This document shows positions 1 to 8,760 of a stretch of 64,000 bases of DNA, piece by piece. The position numbers and the translations under genes are program-made. Below the pieces are notes generated by a model. That model did no database searches. It saw only the letters and a list, made by a program, of their open reading frames with translations, and was not told where the DNA came from. Position 1 is the first letter of the stretch. Every line of letters starts with the position of its first letter. The stretch comes from Corynebacterium phoceense (GTDB taxonomy: Bacteria > Actinomycetota > Actinomycetes > Mycobacteriales > Mycobacteriaceae), in assembly GCF_900092335.1 (NCBI RefSeq), contig NZ_LT596208.1, positions 1,743,545 through 1,807,544 of the forward strand, in the 5' to 3' direction.

Positions 1-187
1 CCCGCAGCGCCTCGGGTCCGTCGGCGGCACCCACGCGCCCACCGTTGCGGCGCACGCCCTCATCCGTGGCAAAGCCGAGCAGCGCCGCCCCCGGGGCGGT
101 CGAGGTATTGATGACCGAGTGCCAGCGCGCGTGTTCCGGTCCGGGTCCGTCGTTGCGGCCGGTCCATGCAGGAGCGGGAGTAAACAA
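1..187 (-). CDS. hutG: Formimidoylglutamase HutG (N-terminal part)
   Basis: Only the first 62 codons are present; the gene runs off the left edge. Read on the minus strand it starts at a TTG (187) preceded by a strong AAGGAGG. The peptide reads FTPAPAWTGRNDGPGPEHAR and continues to a GFATDEGVRRNGGRVGAA block, which is the typical N terminus of ureohydrolase-family formimidoylglutamases. HutG converts N-formimidoyl-glutamate to glutamate and formamide, the last step of this hut route. It is divergent from hutR and shares the intergenic palindrome at 262-277, so HutR probably controls it. The metal-binding Asp/His motifs lie outside the window. Confidence 0.85.
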   Translation of the reverse strand, partial: MFTPAPAWTGRNDGPGPEHARWHSVINTSTAPGAALLGFATDEGVRRNGGRVGAADGPEALR

Positions 188-261
188 GGTGCCTCCTTGG
201 TCGACGTCATGGCCAGCTTAAAGTGCGCGTGCGCTGCGCGCACCGCCTGCGGGATCTAATC

Positions 262-277
262 GTCTGAAATTTCAGAC
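262..277. promoter_or_regulatory. Palindromic operator, probable HutR site
   Basis: GTCTGAAATTTCAGAC is a perfect 16-bp palindrome in the hutG-hutR divergent region. Its core TCTGAAATTTCAGA matches the HutR consensus described for Corynebacterium resistens (TCTGwwATwCCAGA, quoted from memory) at all but one position. It lies about 23 bp before the hutR ATG and 75 bp before the hutG start, so it could serve both directions and allow autoregulation. Confidence 0.7.
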
Positions 278-299
278 TCTACCGCTAGACTTGCCTTCC

Positions 300-1040
300 A
301 TGTCGTCTTCCCGCGTTCCCGCAGCCCGCCACGCACTCGACATCCTGCGGCTGCTGTCCACCATCGACGTGCCCATTTCTGCGAGCCGCATTCGTCGTGA
401 ACTCGACTTACCCCGTTCGAGCACGTATCACCTACTCAATGAGATGGTCGCCGCCGGCTTTGTCGTGCACATTCCGGAAAATCAGACCTACGGATTGGGC
501 ATGGCGGCGTACGCAATGGCCTCGGCATATACGACACAGCAGCCGCTCGTGCGCGCAGCAACGAAGCCGCTCGAGAAGATCGCCGCGCTCGTGCACGGCT
601 CGGGACACCTCTCCCGCATGGCTGGCTCCGAGATTGTCTATCTCCAGGAAGTTCGCTCCCCTGGTGCGGTCTCGCTCGTCACCGAAAAGGGCGTGCGCCT
701 TCAAGCTCACCGCACCGCATCCGGCCGCGCAATGCTCGCCCAGCTTCCCGATGCCGAGGCGCGCGCCGCGTACTCCACCTCCAGCGACGCCGGAGCCTTC
801 CGGCAATTCCACGACATGCTCGCCCAGACTCGCGAGCGCGGTTGGGCCGAGGAGGTTGAGGAGGTCTCCCGCGGCCAAGAGTCCGTAGCCACCGCCATCG
901 TCGATCACTTAGGCCGCCCGGCCGGGGCACTCGCCGTGACATTCCCACACGGCCGCGTCGATGCCGCCACACGCGCTGACGCCATCGAACAGCTCCGCGT
1001 CTCGGCTAAAAATATTTCAGCGAAAATGTTCGGATCGTAA
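300..1040 (+). CDS. hutR: IclR-family regulator of histidine utilisation
   Basis: A 246-residue IclR-type regulator. Residues about 8-60 form the winged helix ([20 protein letters not shown], then [17 protein letters not shown]). The rest is the IclR effector-binding domain. The gene sits between hutG and the other hut genes, and the perfect palindrome just upstream suggests autoregulation. In corynebacteria the HutR homologue represses or modulates hut genes in response to a pathway intermediate; that effector is known from the family, not visible here. A TTG at 291 is an alternative start; the ATG at 300 was preferred. Neither has a clear Shine-Dalgarno, so the mRNA may be nearly leaderless. 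Confidence 0.85.
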   Translation: MSSSRVPAARHALDILRLLSTIDVPISASRIRRELDLPRSSTYHLLNEMVAAGFVVHIPENQTYGLGMAAYAMASAYTTQQPLVRAATKPLEKIAALVHGSGHLSRMAGSEIVYLQEVRSPGAVSLVTEKGVRLQAHRTASGRAMLAQLPDAEARAAYSTSSDAGAFRQFHDMLAQTRERGWAEEVEEVSRGQESVATAIVDHLGRPAGALAVTFPHGRVDAATRADAIEQLRVSAKNISAKMFGS

Positions 1041-1129
1041 ACTTCTCCCTTACGCTGCGACGACCCCGTCGAGCCCACGCCATTTTTATGCAGGCTGCCA
1101 CCCAGACAAACCCACAGGCCTTTCAAAAA

Positions 1130-1145
1130 TGTGATAGCCATTACA
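1130..1145 (+). promoter_or_regulatory. Possible GlxR/CRP-like site upstream of amiF
   Basis: TGTGATAGCCATTACA resembles the corynebacterial GlxR (CRP-type) consensus TGTGA-N6-TCACA, with one mismatch in the right half-site. It lies about 70 bp before the amiF start, where a catabolite-responsive regulator could act. This is a motif match only. Confidence 0.3.
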
Positions 1146-1213
1146 TTACACCGTTCAATCACATATCGCTGATTGACGGCACATCAGTTCCATCGAGCGA
1201 AAGGTATTCGCGA

Positions 1214-2233
1214 ATGTCCAGTACAGGAAGCATTTCTGCATCACCCGATGGCCTGCTCATGGCCCTCATCCAGTACCGAGTTCCCATCGTCAACACCCCA
1301 GAAGATGTTCAGAAGAACGTCGACGAAATTTGCCGCCGCGTCGCCAGCACGAAAGCTGGGTACCCAGATCTCGACCTCATCGTGTTTCCGGAGTACTCGA
1401 CTTCGGGCCTGAATACGAAAATCTGGTCGTACGATGAGTTCCTCATCGGGCTCGATGATCCCAAGGTCGATCAGTTCAAGCAGGCATGCATCGACAACGA
1501 TGTGTGGGGCGTGTTTTCCATCATGGAGCCCAACCACGAGGAGGGAAAGCCGCCGTTTAACACGGCCATCATCATCGACAACGAGGGCAACATCGCGCTG
1601 CACTACCGCAAGCTGCAGCCGTGGGTGCCGATCGAGCCGTGGTACCCGGGCGACCTAGGCATGCCCGTCTGCGACGGCCCGAAGGGTTCCAAGCTCGCGG
1701 TGAATATCTGCCACGACGGCATGTTCCCCGAGCTCGCGCGCGAGGCCGCGTACAAGGGCGCCAACGTCTACATCCGCATCTCCGGCTACTCCACGCAGAC
1801 CAGCGACCAGTGGATCATGACGAACAAGACCAACGCCTTCCAGAACTTGATGTTCACGGCGTCAGTCAACCTCGCCGGCTACGACAACGTCTTCTACTAC
1901 TTCGGCGAGGGAAACGTCTGCAACTACGACGGCAATCTTATCGCCGAAGGCCACCGCAACCCAGACGAGATTGTCACCGCCGAGGTATTCCCCGCGCTCG
2001 CTGACAAGGCGCGCATCAACTGGGGACTGGAAAACAACATTTTCAACCTGGGCCGTCGCGGCTACGTTGGTTATCCCGGTGGTAAGACAGAGAATTACCT
2101 CACGTGGGTGAAGGATCTCGCGGACGGAAACTACCACCTACCGTGGGGCGACGATGTCCGCATCCGTGACGGGTGGAAATACTATCCAGACGGACCGCAG
2201 CTCGGCCCACTGCCGGACGAGTTCAAGCAGTAA
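1214..2233 (+). CDS. amiF: Formamidase AmiF (nitrilase superfamily)
   Basis: A 339-residue nitrilase-superfamily amidase that aligns end to end with Helicobacter pylori-type formamidase AmiF (formamide + H2O to formate + NH3). The Glu-Lys-Cys triad is intact at E60 ([11 protein letters not shown]), K133 (YRKLQPW) and C166 (NICHDGM). The block [12 protein letters not shown] is diagnostic of the AmiF/AmiE branch. The ATG at 1214 was chosen because MSSTGSI matches the family N terminus and a GAAAGG lies 9 bases upstream; the frame is open to 1088 but that extension is not conserved. In this cluster it would consume the formamide made by HutG. A strong terminator follows. Confidence 0.92.
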   Translation: MSSTGSISASPDGLLMALIQYRVPIVNTPEDVQKNVDEICRRVASTKAGYPDLDLIVFPEYSTSGLNTKIWSYDEFLIGLDDPKVDQFKQACIDNDVWGVFSIMEPNHEEGKPPFNTAIIIDNEGNIALHYRKLQPWVPIEPWYPGDLGMPVCDGPKGSKLAVNICHDGMFPELAREAAYKGANVYIRISGYSTQTSDQWIMTNKTNAFQNLMFTASVNLAGYDNVFYYFGEGNVCNYDGNLIAEGHRNPDEIVTAEVFPALADKARINWGLENNIFNLGRRGYVGYPGGKTENYLTWVKDLADGNYHLPWGDDVRIRDGWKYYPDGPQLGPLPDEFKQ

Positions 2234-2251
2234 CGCACGCGCCACACACCC

Positions 2252-2292
2252 CTGGTACCGCATGGTCGAGCCATGCGGTACCAGCACTTTTT
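2252..2292 (+). terminator. Intrinsic terminator after amiF
   Basis: Perfect 14-bp stem (CTGGTACCGCATGG / CCATGCGGTACCAG) with a 5-base loop, followed three bases later by five T. It ends the hutR-amiF unit and separates it from the YjiH gene. Confidence 0.85.
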
Positions 2293-2339
2293 CTAAAATC
2301 CTCACGTCCCGGCACGTCGTGTGTGTAAGATAAACCCAA

Positions 2340-2362
2340 CTCGTATCGGGCTGTCATACGAG
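2340..2362. promoter_or_regulatory. Inverted repeat upstream of the YjiH gene
   Basis: CTCGTAT and ATACGAG are separated by 9 bases, a plausible dimeric-regulator site about 95 bp before the downstream start. The binding protein is unknown. Similar CTCGTAT/ATACGA arms recur in the hairpin after hutI. Confidence 0.35.
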
Positions 2363-2455
2363 AAACTCACCTTCCGCGATTCCGTGCATCGATAGCGCGG
2401 GATCTTCATTCCGCACGCATGCCGTGCGCTTTCGACTTACCCAAGGTGGCACACA

Positions 2456-3808
2456 ATGACCGCAGCCCAGCCCGTCCCTCGCGAAGAACCCGCGTTAACA
2501 CCAAAGCCGTCTGCCACGCAGAGCGTGCGCGCTTGGCGTCTCGTCCTCTACAGCGCCATTGGCTTATTCGTCTTCTTCTTTCCCATGACCTACCAGGGAA
2601 AACAATCCATTCCGCTCGACCACATGGTCACGGTCCTTCGCACTCACCTGTCTGCTGTGGTGCCGTGGATCATCGTCGCCCTCGCCGTGTACGGAACCTT
2701 GCGCGGCATCGTCACGAAGACGTGGGCACAAGGACCAGTGCAATTCGTCTTCGCCATCCTCAATGTGGTGGGCACCATCGTAGGACTCCTCATGGTCCTC
2801 GACCGCTTGCCGTGGGTTTTAGGCGACGAGGACCTCGTGCCGTTCCTATGGAATTCCATCGCCGTCCCCGTGGGACTCATCGTTCCCATCGGTGGTGCTT
2901 TCTTAGCCTTCCTCATTGGTTTCGGGCTCATGGAATTCGTCGGTGTGCTCATGCAGCCCGTTATGCGCCCGCTGTGGAAGACACCTGGTCGCTCCGCGAT
3001 CGATGCCGTGACCTCCTTCGTTGGGTCCTACTCGCTTGGCATCCTCGTCACAGACCGCGTGTACCAAAAGGGCGGATACACTGCCCGCGAGGCCGCCATC
3101 ATCGCGACCGGATTTTCCACCGTGTCCGCCGCGTTCATGGTAATCGTCGCCAAGCAGCTCGATTTGATGAATGTCTGGGGTCTCTACTTCCTCGTTACGC
3201 TCATCGTCACCTTTGTTGTCACCGCCATGACGGTATACCTCCCGCCGCTGCGCACTCTTCCCGACGAGTACTACGAGGACGCCCACCCGTCACCCGAGCG
3301 CCCCGTGTCGGGCAATCGTCTCAAGGAAGCATGGGCGCAGGCCAAGGAAGCACTTGTCAACGCCCCTCCGCTGGGCAAGTCCATCGCAGAAAACTTCGCT
3401 GACGGTATCCGATTGTCCGCGGCCATCGTCCCTTCGATTCTCTCTGTCGGCTTGCTCGGTCTGCTCCTCGAGCGCTTCACTCCGGTCTTCGACTGGATTG
3501 GGTACCTGTTTTATCCCTTCGCGTGGGTCGTGCAGCTGCCCGACCCCCTCCTCGCAGGGCGCGCCGCCACGATGGGCATCGCCGAAATGTTCCTGCCAGC
3601 CACCGCAGTCGCGGGTTCGGACGACATGGTGCTCAAGTTCGTCATCGGCGTCGTCGCGGTCTCCGCGATTATCTTCTTCTCGGCGCTCGTGCCGTGCATC
3701 ATGGCCACGAAGATTCCAGTGAAGCTCTCGCACCTCGTCATCATCTGGTTCGAACGCGTGGCCCTTACCATCCTCATCGCAACCCCCATCGCCCACCTGC
3801 TGTTCTAA
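2456..3808 (+). CDS. YjiH-family membrane protein (nucleoside-recognition Gate domain)
   Basis: A 450-residue polytopic membrane protein. Hydrophobic segments start at residue about 28 (LVLYSAIGLFVFFFPMTYQG) and continue to the C terminus; a charged cytoplasmic stretch at about 275-305 separates two Gate-like halves. The PMTYQGKQSIPLDHMV block and the C-terminal MATKIPVKLSHL are characteristic of the YjiH/Gate family. The substrate is unestablished. Its position between amiF and hutH, between two terminators, suggests a role in histidine or urocanate transport or sensing, but that is inference. The start follows an AAGGTGG. Confidence 0.75.
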   Translation: MTAAQPVPREEPALTPKPSATQSVRAWRLVLYSAIGLFVFFFPMTYQGKQSIPLDHMVTVLRTHLSAVVPWIIVALAVYGTLRGIVTKTWAQGPVQFVFAILNVVGTIVGLLMVLDRLPWVLGDEDLVPFLWNSIAVPVGLIVPIGGAFLAFLIGFGLMEFVGVLMQPVMRPLWKTPGRSAIDAVTSFVGSYSLGILVTDRVYQKGGYTAREAAIIATGFSTVSAAFMVIVAKQLDLMNVWGLYFLVTLIVTFVVTAMTVYLPPLRTLPDEYYEDAHPSPERPVSGNRLKEAWAQAKEALVNAPPLGKSIAENFADGIRLSAAIVPSILSVGLLGLLLERFTPVFDWIGYLFYPFAWVVQLPDPLLAGRAATMGIAEMFLPATAVAGSDDMVLKFVIGVVAVSAIIFFSALVPCIMATKIPVKLSHLVIIWFERVALTILIATPIAHLLF

Positions 3809-3819
3809 CGAAGCACACC

Positions 3820-3856
3820 CAGCACCCCTGCCCTGTGCAGGGGCGCTGTCGTTTTT
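3820..3856 (+). terminator. Intrinsic terminator after the YjiH gene
   Basis: CAGCACCCCTGC pairs with GCAGGGGCGCTG (one internal mismatch) around a 5-base loop, followed by TCGTTTTT. It isolates the YjiH gene from hutH. Confidence 0.85.
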
Positions 3857-3951
3857 CACGCGGACCACCGCCGCGTGCGAGGAATGTTGTGTACTATAAG
3901 CGCCAACGCGTCTGGCTGTCGCGCGAGAAATCCATCCATTCCCTGCCGGGG

Positions 3952-3965
3952 TGCACTGGAGTGCA
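3952..3965. promoter_or_regulatory. Inverted repeat in the hutH leader
   Basis: TGCACT-GG-AGTGCA lies about 50 bp before the hutH ATG. It does not match the HutR-type palindrome near hutR. It may be an operator or mRNA structure; its function is unknown. Confidence 0.25.
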
Positions 3966-4013
3966 TTCACCGGTGGTGCGTCCACGCACATCATCCGCGA
4001 TAAGGAGCCAGAT

Positions 4014-5567
4014 ATGTCCCACGCTGCTACTTCCCAGACCGTGTCCGTCGGCATCGGCGCACTGACCATTGACGAGGTCGTCGCCGTCGCCCGCTACGGC
4101 GCGAAGGTAGAAATCACTTCCGAGGCGCTTGCTGAAGTCGAGGCGACGCGTGAGCGCGTCGAGGAACTCGCCCAGGATCCCACGCCGGTCTACGGCATCT
4201 CCACTGGATTCGGCGCGCTGGCGCGTCGCCACATCCCGGAGGAGATGCGAGCCCAGCTGCAGCTGTCGCTCGTGCGCTCTCACGCCGCGGGCACCGGACC
4301 AGAGGTCGAGGAAGAAGTCATCCGCGCGCTCATGCTCCTGCGTCTGTCCACGCTGTGTACAGGCCGGACCGGCGTGCGTCCCGTCGTCGCGCAGACGTAC
4401 GCGGACGTGCTGAACGCAGGCATCGTGCCGGTCGTGCGCGAGTACGGATCGCTGGGCTGCTCCGGCGACTTGGCGCCACTCGCCCACTGCGCCCTGGCGC
4501 TACTCGGCGAGGGCGAGGTCCGCGTGAACGGCGAACTCCAGGACGCGGGCGAGGCCCTCAAGGCCGCAGGCATCGAGCCGCTCGTCCTGCGCGAGAAGGA
4601 GGGCCTAGCGCTCATCAACGGCACGGACGGCATGCTGGGCATGCTGTGCCTGGCCATTACCGATCTGCGCCAGCTCGCCAAGACCGCGGACATCGCGACG
4701 GCGATGACGGTCGAGGGCCTGCTGGGCACGCTCGTCGTCTTTGCCGAAGACCTCCAGGAGCTGCGCCCGCATCCGGGTCAGGCGGCCGCGGCGGCGAACA
4801 TCCTCAAGGTCGCAGAAGGCTCGGAGATCCTCGCCGCGGCGCTCGAAGAGTTCAAGAAGAACCAGGTTCAGGACGCCTACTCCGTGCGCTGCGCGCCGCA
4901 GGTCGCCGGCGGCTTCCGCGACACCATCGAACATGCCGCCACCGTCGCGGGCCACGAGCTCGCCGCTGCCGTGGATAACCCCGTCGTCGCCAAGGACGGC
5001 CGCGTGGTGTCCAACGGCAACTTCCATGGGGCGCCGGTCGCTTACGTGCTCGACTTCCTCGCGATCGTCACAGCGGATCTCGCCTCCATTTCTGAGCGCC
5101 GCACCGACCGCTTCCTCGATCCCGCGCGCAACCGCGGCCTCAACGCCTTCCTCGCGGACGACCCAGGCGTCGACTCCGGCCACATGATCGCGCAGTACGC
5201 CCAGGCCGGCATCGTCAGTGAACTCAAGCGCCTGGCCAACCCGTCCTCGGCGGATTCCATCCCGTCGTCAGCCATGCAAGAAGACCACGTCTCCATGGGC
5301 TGGTCCGCCGCGCGCAAGCTGCGCAAGTCCGTCGACGGACTGCAGCGCGTGCTGGCCATCGAGATCCTCACTGCTGCCCGCGCCATCGACATGCGCGACG
5401 GCGCGCCCGCGAAGGGAACCGGCGCGGTCATCGAAAAACTACGTGAGACTGTCCAGGGTGCAGGCACCGACCGCTTCCTCTCCCCCGAGATCGAGGAGAC
5501 GGTACGTCTGGTCAAGGCAGGGACGCTGCTGGACGCGGTAGAAGGCGGCATCGGAAAGCTGCGCTAG
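4014..5567 (+). CDS. hutH: Histidine ammonia-lyase HutH
   Basis: A 517-residue aromatic amino acid lyase that deaminates L-histidine to trans-urocanate, the first step of the pathway. The catalytic Tyr lies in PVYGISTGFGAL (Y60). The MIO-forming triad is Cys149-Ser150-Gly151 (YGSLGCSGDLAPLAH) rather than the textbook Ala-Ser-Gly; I believe the Cys variant also occurs in other actinobacterial HutH proteins and it should still cyclise. The C-terminal SSAMQEDHVSMGW and RAIDMRDG blocks are conserved. The ATG at 4014 has AAGGAG 8 bases upstream; the frame is open to 3951 without conservation. A terminator follows. Confidence 0.95.
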   Translation: MSHAATSQTVSVGIGALTIDEVVAVARYGAKVEITSEALAEVEATRERVEELAQDPTPVYGISTGFGALARRHIPEEMRAQLQLSLVRSHAAGTGPEVEEEVIRALMLLRLSTLCTGRTGVRPVVAQTYADVLNAGIVPVVREYGSLGCSGDLAPLAHCALALLGEGEVRVNGELQDAGEALKAAGIEPLVLREKEGLALINGTDGMLGMLCLAITDLRQLAKTADIATAMTVEGLLGTLVVFAEDLQELRPHPGQAAAAANILKVAEGSEILAAALEEFKKNQVQDAYSVRCAPQVAGGFRDTIEHAATVAGHELAAAVDNPVVAKDGRVVSNGNFHGAPVAYVLDFLAIVTADLASISERRTDRFLDPARNRGLNAFLADDPGVDSGHMIAQYAQAGIVSELKRLANPSSADSIPSSAMQEDHVSMGWSAARKLRKSVDGLQRVLAIEILTAARAIDMRDGAPAKGTGAVIEKLRETVQGAGTDRFLSPEIEETVRLVKAGTLLDAVEGGIGKLR

Positions 5568-5572
5568 GCAGG

Positions 5573-5595
5573 AGGGCCCATGTGGGCCCTTTTTT
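5573..5595 (+). terminator. Intrinsic terminator after hutH
   Basis: AGGGCCCA-TG-TGGGCCCT is a perfect 8-bp stem with a 2-base turn, followed by a run of T. It lies 6 bases after the hutH stop, so hutU-hutI probably has its own promoter or is reached only by read-through. Confidence 0.85.
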
Positions 5596-5664
5596 GCGGC
5601 CCTCTGGGAGTCTCGTATCCCAGACACCCAACCCTGCAAGCGCCTCGTGCATCAACATCACAGA

Positions 5665-5745
5665 CGCTACCTTTGTGAGACATGCGCCACGGTAGAAGGG
5701 GACAGCCCCGGGTAACCGGCCCTGCAACCACGCGCAGCTTACCTG
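5665..5745 (+). other. Potentially structured leader upstream of hutU
   Basis: Between the hutH terminator and the hutU start there are several short complementary arms: CTACC ... GGTAG, GGGG-ACAG-CCCC, GGG...CCC around TAACCGG, and CTGC...GCAG. They could form a multi-hairpin RNA. I could not match them to a known riboswitch class and there is no histidine-rich leader peptide. Existence as a functional element is uncertain. Confidence 0.25.
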
Positions 5746-5763
5746 TCGAAGAAAGGAACTCCC

Positions 5764-7440
5764 ATGTCTGCACCCCGTGAAGTCCGCGCCCCGCGCGGCA
5801 CGACGCTCAACGCCAAGTCTTGGCAAACTGAAGCACCGCTGCGCATGCTCATGAACAACCTGGACCCTGAGGTCGCCGAGCGCCCCGAGGACCTCGTGGT
5901 CTACGGCGGCACTGGCCGCGCCGCACGCTCGTGGGAGGCTTTCGACTCCATCGTCGACGCGCTCAAGGACCTGGAATCCGATGAGACCCTGCTCGTCCAG
6001 TCCGGCAAGCCCGTGGGCATCTGGAAGACCAACGAATGGGCGCCGCGCGTGCTCATCGCCAACTCCAACCTCGTGGGCGACTGGGCCAACTGGGAGCACT
6101 TCCGCAAGCTCGAGGACGAGGGGCTCATGATGTACGGCCAGATGACGGCCGGGTCCTGGATTTACATCGCCACGCAGGGCATCCTCCAAGGCACCTTCGA
6201 GACCTTCGCCGCCGTCGCGCGCAAGCGCTTTGGCGGCACACTCGCCGGCACGCTGACTCTCACCGGCGGCTGTGGCGGCATGGGCGGCGCCCAGCCGCTC
6301 TCGGTCACGCTCAATGGAGGCGCGGTGCTCATCGTCGATGTGGACGAGACCCGCCTCAAGCGCCGTCAATCCAAGCGCTACCTCGACGAAGTGACGACGG
6401 ATCTGGACGAGGCCCTGAAGCTCGTGCTCGCCGCGAAGGAAGAAAAGCGTGCGCTCTCGGTCGGTCTGGTGGGCAACGCCGCCGACGTTTTCCCGGAGAT
6501 GCTGCGCCGCCAGCGCGCCGGCGAATTTACCGTCGACATCGTCACGGACCAGACGTCCGCGCACGATCCGCTCTCCTATCTACCCACGGAGATCCGCGTC
6601 GAGGATTGGCACGCCGAGGCCAAGGCAGACCCGACGACCTTTACGAAGAAGGCCCGCGAGTCCATGGCCGCCCAGGTGCAGGCCATGGTCGAGTTCCAGG
6701 ACGAGGGCGCCGAGGTCTTCGACTACGGCAACTCCATCCGCGACGAGGCCCGCCACGCCGGCTACCAGCGCGCCTTCGAGTTCCCCGGCTTCGTGCCCGC
6801 CTACATCCGTCCGCTCTTCTGCGAGGGCTTGGGCCCGTTCCGCTGGGCCGCACTGTCGGGCGATCCGGAGGACATCAAGGTCACCGACCAAGCTTTGAAG
6901 GAGCTCTTCCCGGACAACGAGCACCTCCACAATTGGCTGGATGCCGCCGAGGAGTACGTCGAGTTCGAGGGCCTGCCCGCACGTATTTGCTGGCTCGGCT
7001 ACAACGAGCGCCACAAGGCTGGCCTCAAGTTCAACGAGCTGGTCCGCGAGGGAAAAATCTCCGCGCCCATCGTCATCGGCCGCGACCACCTCGACTCCGG
7101 CTCTGTGGCCTCGCCCTACCGCGAGACCGAGTCCATGCTCGACGGCACCGATGCCGTCGCGGACTGGCCGCTGCTCAACGCCATGACGGCCGTGTCCTCC
7201 GGCGCGACCTGGGTGTCGATCCACCACGGCGGCGGCGTGGGCATGGGCCGCTCCATCCACGCTGGCCAGGTATCCGTCGCCGACGGCACGGAGCTCGCCG
7301 CGGCCAAGCTGCGCGCCGTGCTTACCAACGACCCGGGCATGGGCGTTATCCGCCACGTCGACGCGGGCTACACCCGCGCCAAGGAGGTTGCAGACGAGCG
7401 CGGTGTGCGCATCCCCATGGAATTCAAGGCGCGCGATTAA
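5764..7440 (+). CDS. hutU: Urocanate hydratase HutU
   Basis: A 558-residue NAD-dependent urocanase, full family length, that adds water to urocanate to give 4-imidazolone-5-propionate. The glycine-rich NAD site is [13 protein letters not shown] (about 167-178). The catalytic cysteine is C409 in [12 protein letters not shown], equivalent to Cys410 of the Pseudomonas enzyme. The C-terminal [19 protein letters not shown] signature is intact. The start follows a GAAAGGA. hutI begins one base after the stop, so the two genes are co-transcribed and probably translationally coupled. Confidence 0.96.
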   Translation: MSAPREVRAPRGTTLNAKSWQTEAPLRMLMNNLDPEVAERPEDLVVYGGTGRAARSWEAFDSIVDALKDLESDETLLVQSGKPVGIWKTNEWAPRVLIANSNLVGDWANWEHFRKLEDEGLMMYGQMTAGSWIYIATQGILQGTFETFAAVARKRFGGTLAGTLTLTGGCGGMGGAQPLSVTLNGGAVLIVDVDETRLKRRQSKRYLDEVTTDLDEALKLVLAAKEEKRALSVGLVGNAADVFPEMLRRQRAGEFTVDIVTDQTSAHDPLSYLPTEIRVEDWHAEAKADPTTFTKKARESMAAQVQAMVEFQDEGAEVFDYGNSIRDEARHAGYQRAFEFPGFVPAYIRPLFCEGLGPFRWAALSGDPEDIKVTDQALKELFPDNEHLHNWLDAAEEYVEFEGLPARICWLGYNERHKAGLKFNELVREGKISAPIVIGRDHLDSGSVASPYRETESMLDGTDAVADWPLLNAMTAVSSGATWVSIHHGGGVGMGRSIHAGQVSVADGTELAAAKLRAVLTNDPGMGVIRHVDAGYTRAKEVADERGVRIPMEFKARD

Positions 7441-7441
7441 T

Positions 7442-8629
7442 ATGTCCACGCTCTTTACTGGAATCAGCGAACTGCGCACTGTCTCTTCCGCTGGCACGCT
7501 TGCCGATGCCGCCCTTACCGTCGCCGACGGCGTCATCACCTGGGTTGGCTCGGCTTCCGATGCCCCCGCGCAGGCTCCCGCCTGCGAGGAGACCATCGAC
7601 CTCGGCGGCCGAGCCGTCCTGCCTGGCTGGGTCGACTCGCACACGCACATGGTCTTCGACGGCAACCGCGGCGCGGAGTTCGAAGCGCGCCTGGCCGGCT
7701 CGTCGTATGAGGCCGGCGGCATCGCGGTGACGATGGAGGCCACGCGCTCGGCCGGCGCTGACCGGCTCCGCGCGCTCGTCCGCGACCGCATCGCCGCCGG
7801 CCGCGCCGGTGGCACGACGACCTTTGAGACGAAGACCGGCTACGGGCTCAACACGGCCTCGGAGGTGGAATCCGCGCAGATTGCCGCCGAGTTCGCCGAC
7901 GATGTGACGTTCTTAGGCGCCCACCTCGTCCCGCCGGGTGCCGACGCCGACGAGTACCTCGACGAGGTCGTCGGTCCGATGCTCGACGGCGTGGCACCGT
8001 ACGTCCAGTGGATCGACGTCTTCTGTGAGCGCGGCGCCTTCAACGAGTCACAGTCCCGCCGCATCCTGGAGGCCGGCATCGCCCGCGGTCTGGGTGTGCG
8101 CGTCCACGGCAACCAGCTGGGCGACGGCCCGGGCGTCCAGCTCGCCGTCGACCTTGGCGCGGCGAGCGTCGACCACGTCAACTACGTTACGGACGCGGAC
8201 ATCGCGGCCCTTGCGAATTCTGATACCGTCGCAACACTCCTGCCCGCGTGCGATTTATCCACGCGCCAGCCGCTCGCTCCGGGCCGCCGGCTCCTCGACG
8301 CGGGCGCGACCATCGCCATCGCATCCAATCTCAACCCAGGCACCTCGTATACCTCGTCGATGAACTTCTGCGTGGCCACCGCGGTTCTGCAGCAACACCT
8401 CACGCTCGACGAGGCCATTGCCGCCGCGACGACCGGCGGTGCCAAGGCACTGCGCCGCCACGACGTGGGCGACGGCCGCGACTCCCAGGGCCGCCCGGCC
8501 AAGGGAACACTGGTGCCCGGCGCGGCCGCGGACCTCCACGTGCTCCAGGGTGCCTCCGCCATCGACTTGGCGTACCGCCCCGGCATGCCGCAGACGTACC
8601 AGACCTACGTCGCTGGAAAGCTGGTCTAG
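7442..8629 (+). CDS. hutI: Imidazolonepropionase HutI
   Basis: A 395-residue amidohydrolase-superfamily enzyme that opens imidazolonepropionate to N-formimidoyl-glutamate, the HutG substrate. Metal ligands visible are H67 and H69 (VDSHTHMVFDG), H222 (RVHGNQLGDG) and H245 (SVDHVNYV). The segment that normally carries the metal-binding Asp reads ASNLNPGTSYTSSM here, with Asn at the expected position; activity should be checked. The ATG at 7442 lies one base after hutU; a longer frame to 7388 overlaps hutU and was rejected. A long hairpin follows. Confidence 0.94.
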   Translation: MSTLFTGISELRTVSSAGTLADAALTVADGVITWVGSASDAPAQAPACEETIDLGGRAVLPGWVDSHTHMVFDGNRGAEFEARLAGSSYEAGGIAVTMEATRSAGADRLRALVRDRIAAGRAGGTTTFETKTGYGLNTASEVESAQIAAEFADDVTFLGAHLVPPGADADEYLDEVVGPMLDGVAPYVQWIDVFCERGAFNESQSRRILEAGIARGLGVRVHGNQLGDGPGVQLAVDLGAASVDHVNYVTDADIAALANSDTVATLLPACDLSTRQPLAPGRRLLDAGATIAIASNLNPGTSYTSSMNFCVATAVLQQHLTLDEAIAAATTGGAKALRRHDVGDGRDSQGRPAKGTLVPGAAADLHVLQGASAIDLAYRPGMPQTYQTYVAGKLV

Positions 8630-8640
8630 CGTTCATAACT

Positions 8641-8694
8641 CGTATGAGTTGCCGAAAATTTTCTGGTTTTCGCGCGACTCATACGAATTTCATT
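8641..8694. terminator. Hairpin between hutI and a convergent gene
   Basis: CGTATGAGT (8641-8649) pairs with ACTCATACG (8677-8685), and the inner arms GAAAA/TTTTC extend the stem. T-rich sequence follows on the plus strand. It lies between convergent genes and probably terminates both directions, at least the hut transcript. Confidence 0.6.
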
Positions 8695-8760
8695 CTTTTC
8701 TTGACCGCACGCGCACCACCCGTCGCTAATTTTTCGCCTTGCACCTATAGCTGCCCGTCT

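Noticed and set aside
5665-5745. SAM-type riboswitch upstream of hutU
   Set aside because: A GGGTAACCGG stretch recalls the GGCAACC of SAM riboswitches, but the surrounding helices do not fit and the gene is unrelated to methionine.
5681-5760. Possible histidine attenuator leader peptide before hutU
   Set aside because: The only ATG-led peptide there has a single His and is Arg-rich, so it does not resemble a His leader.
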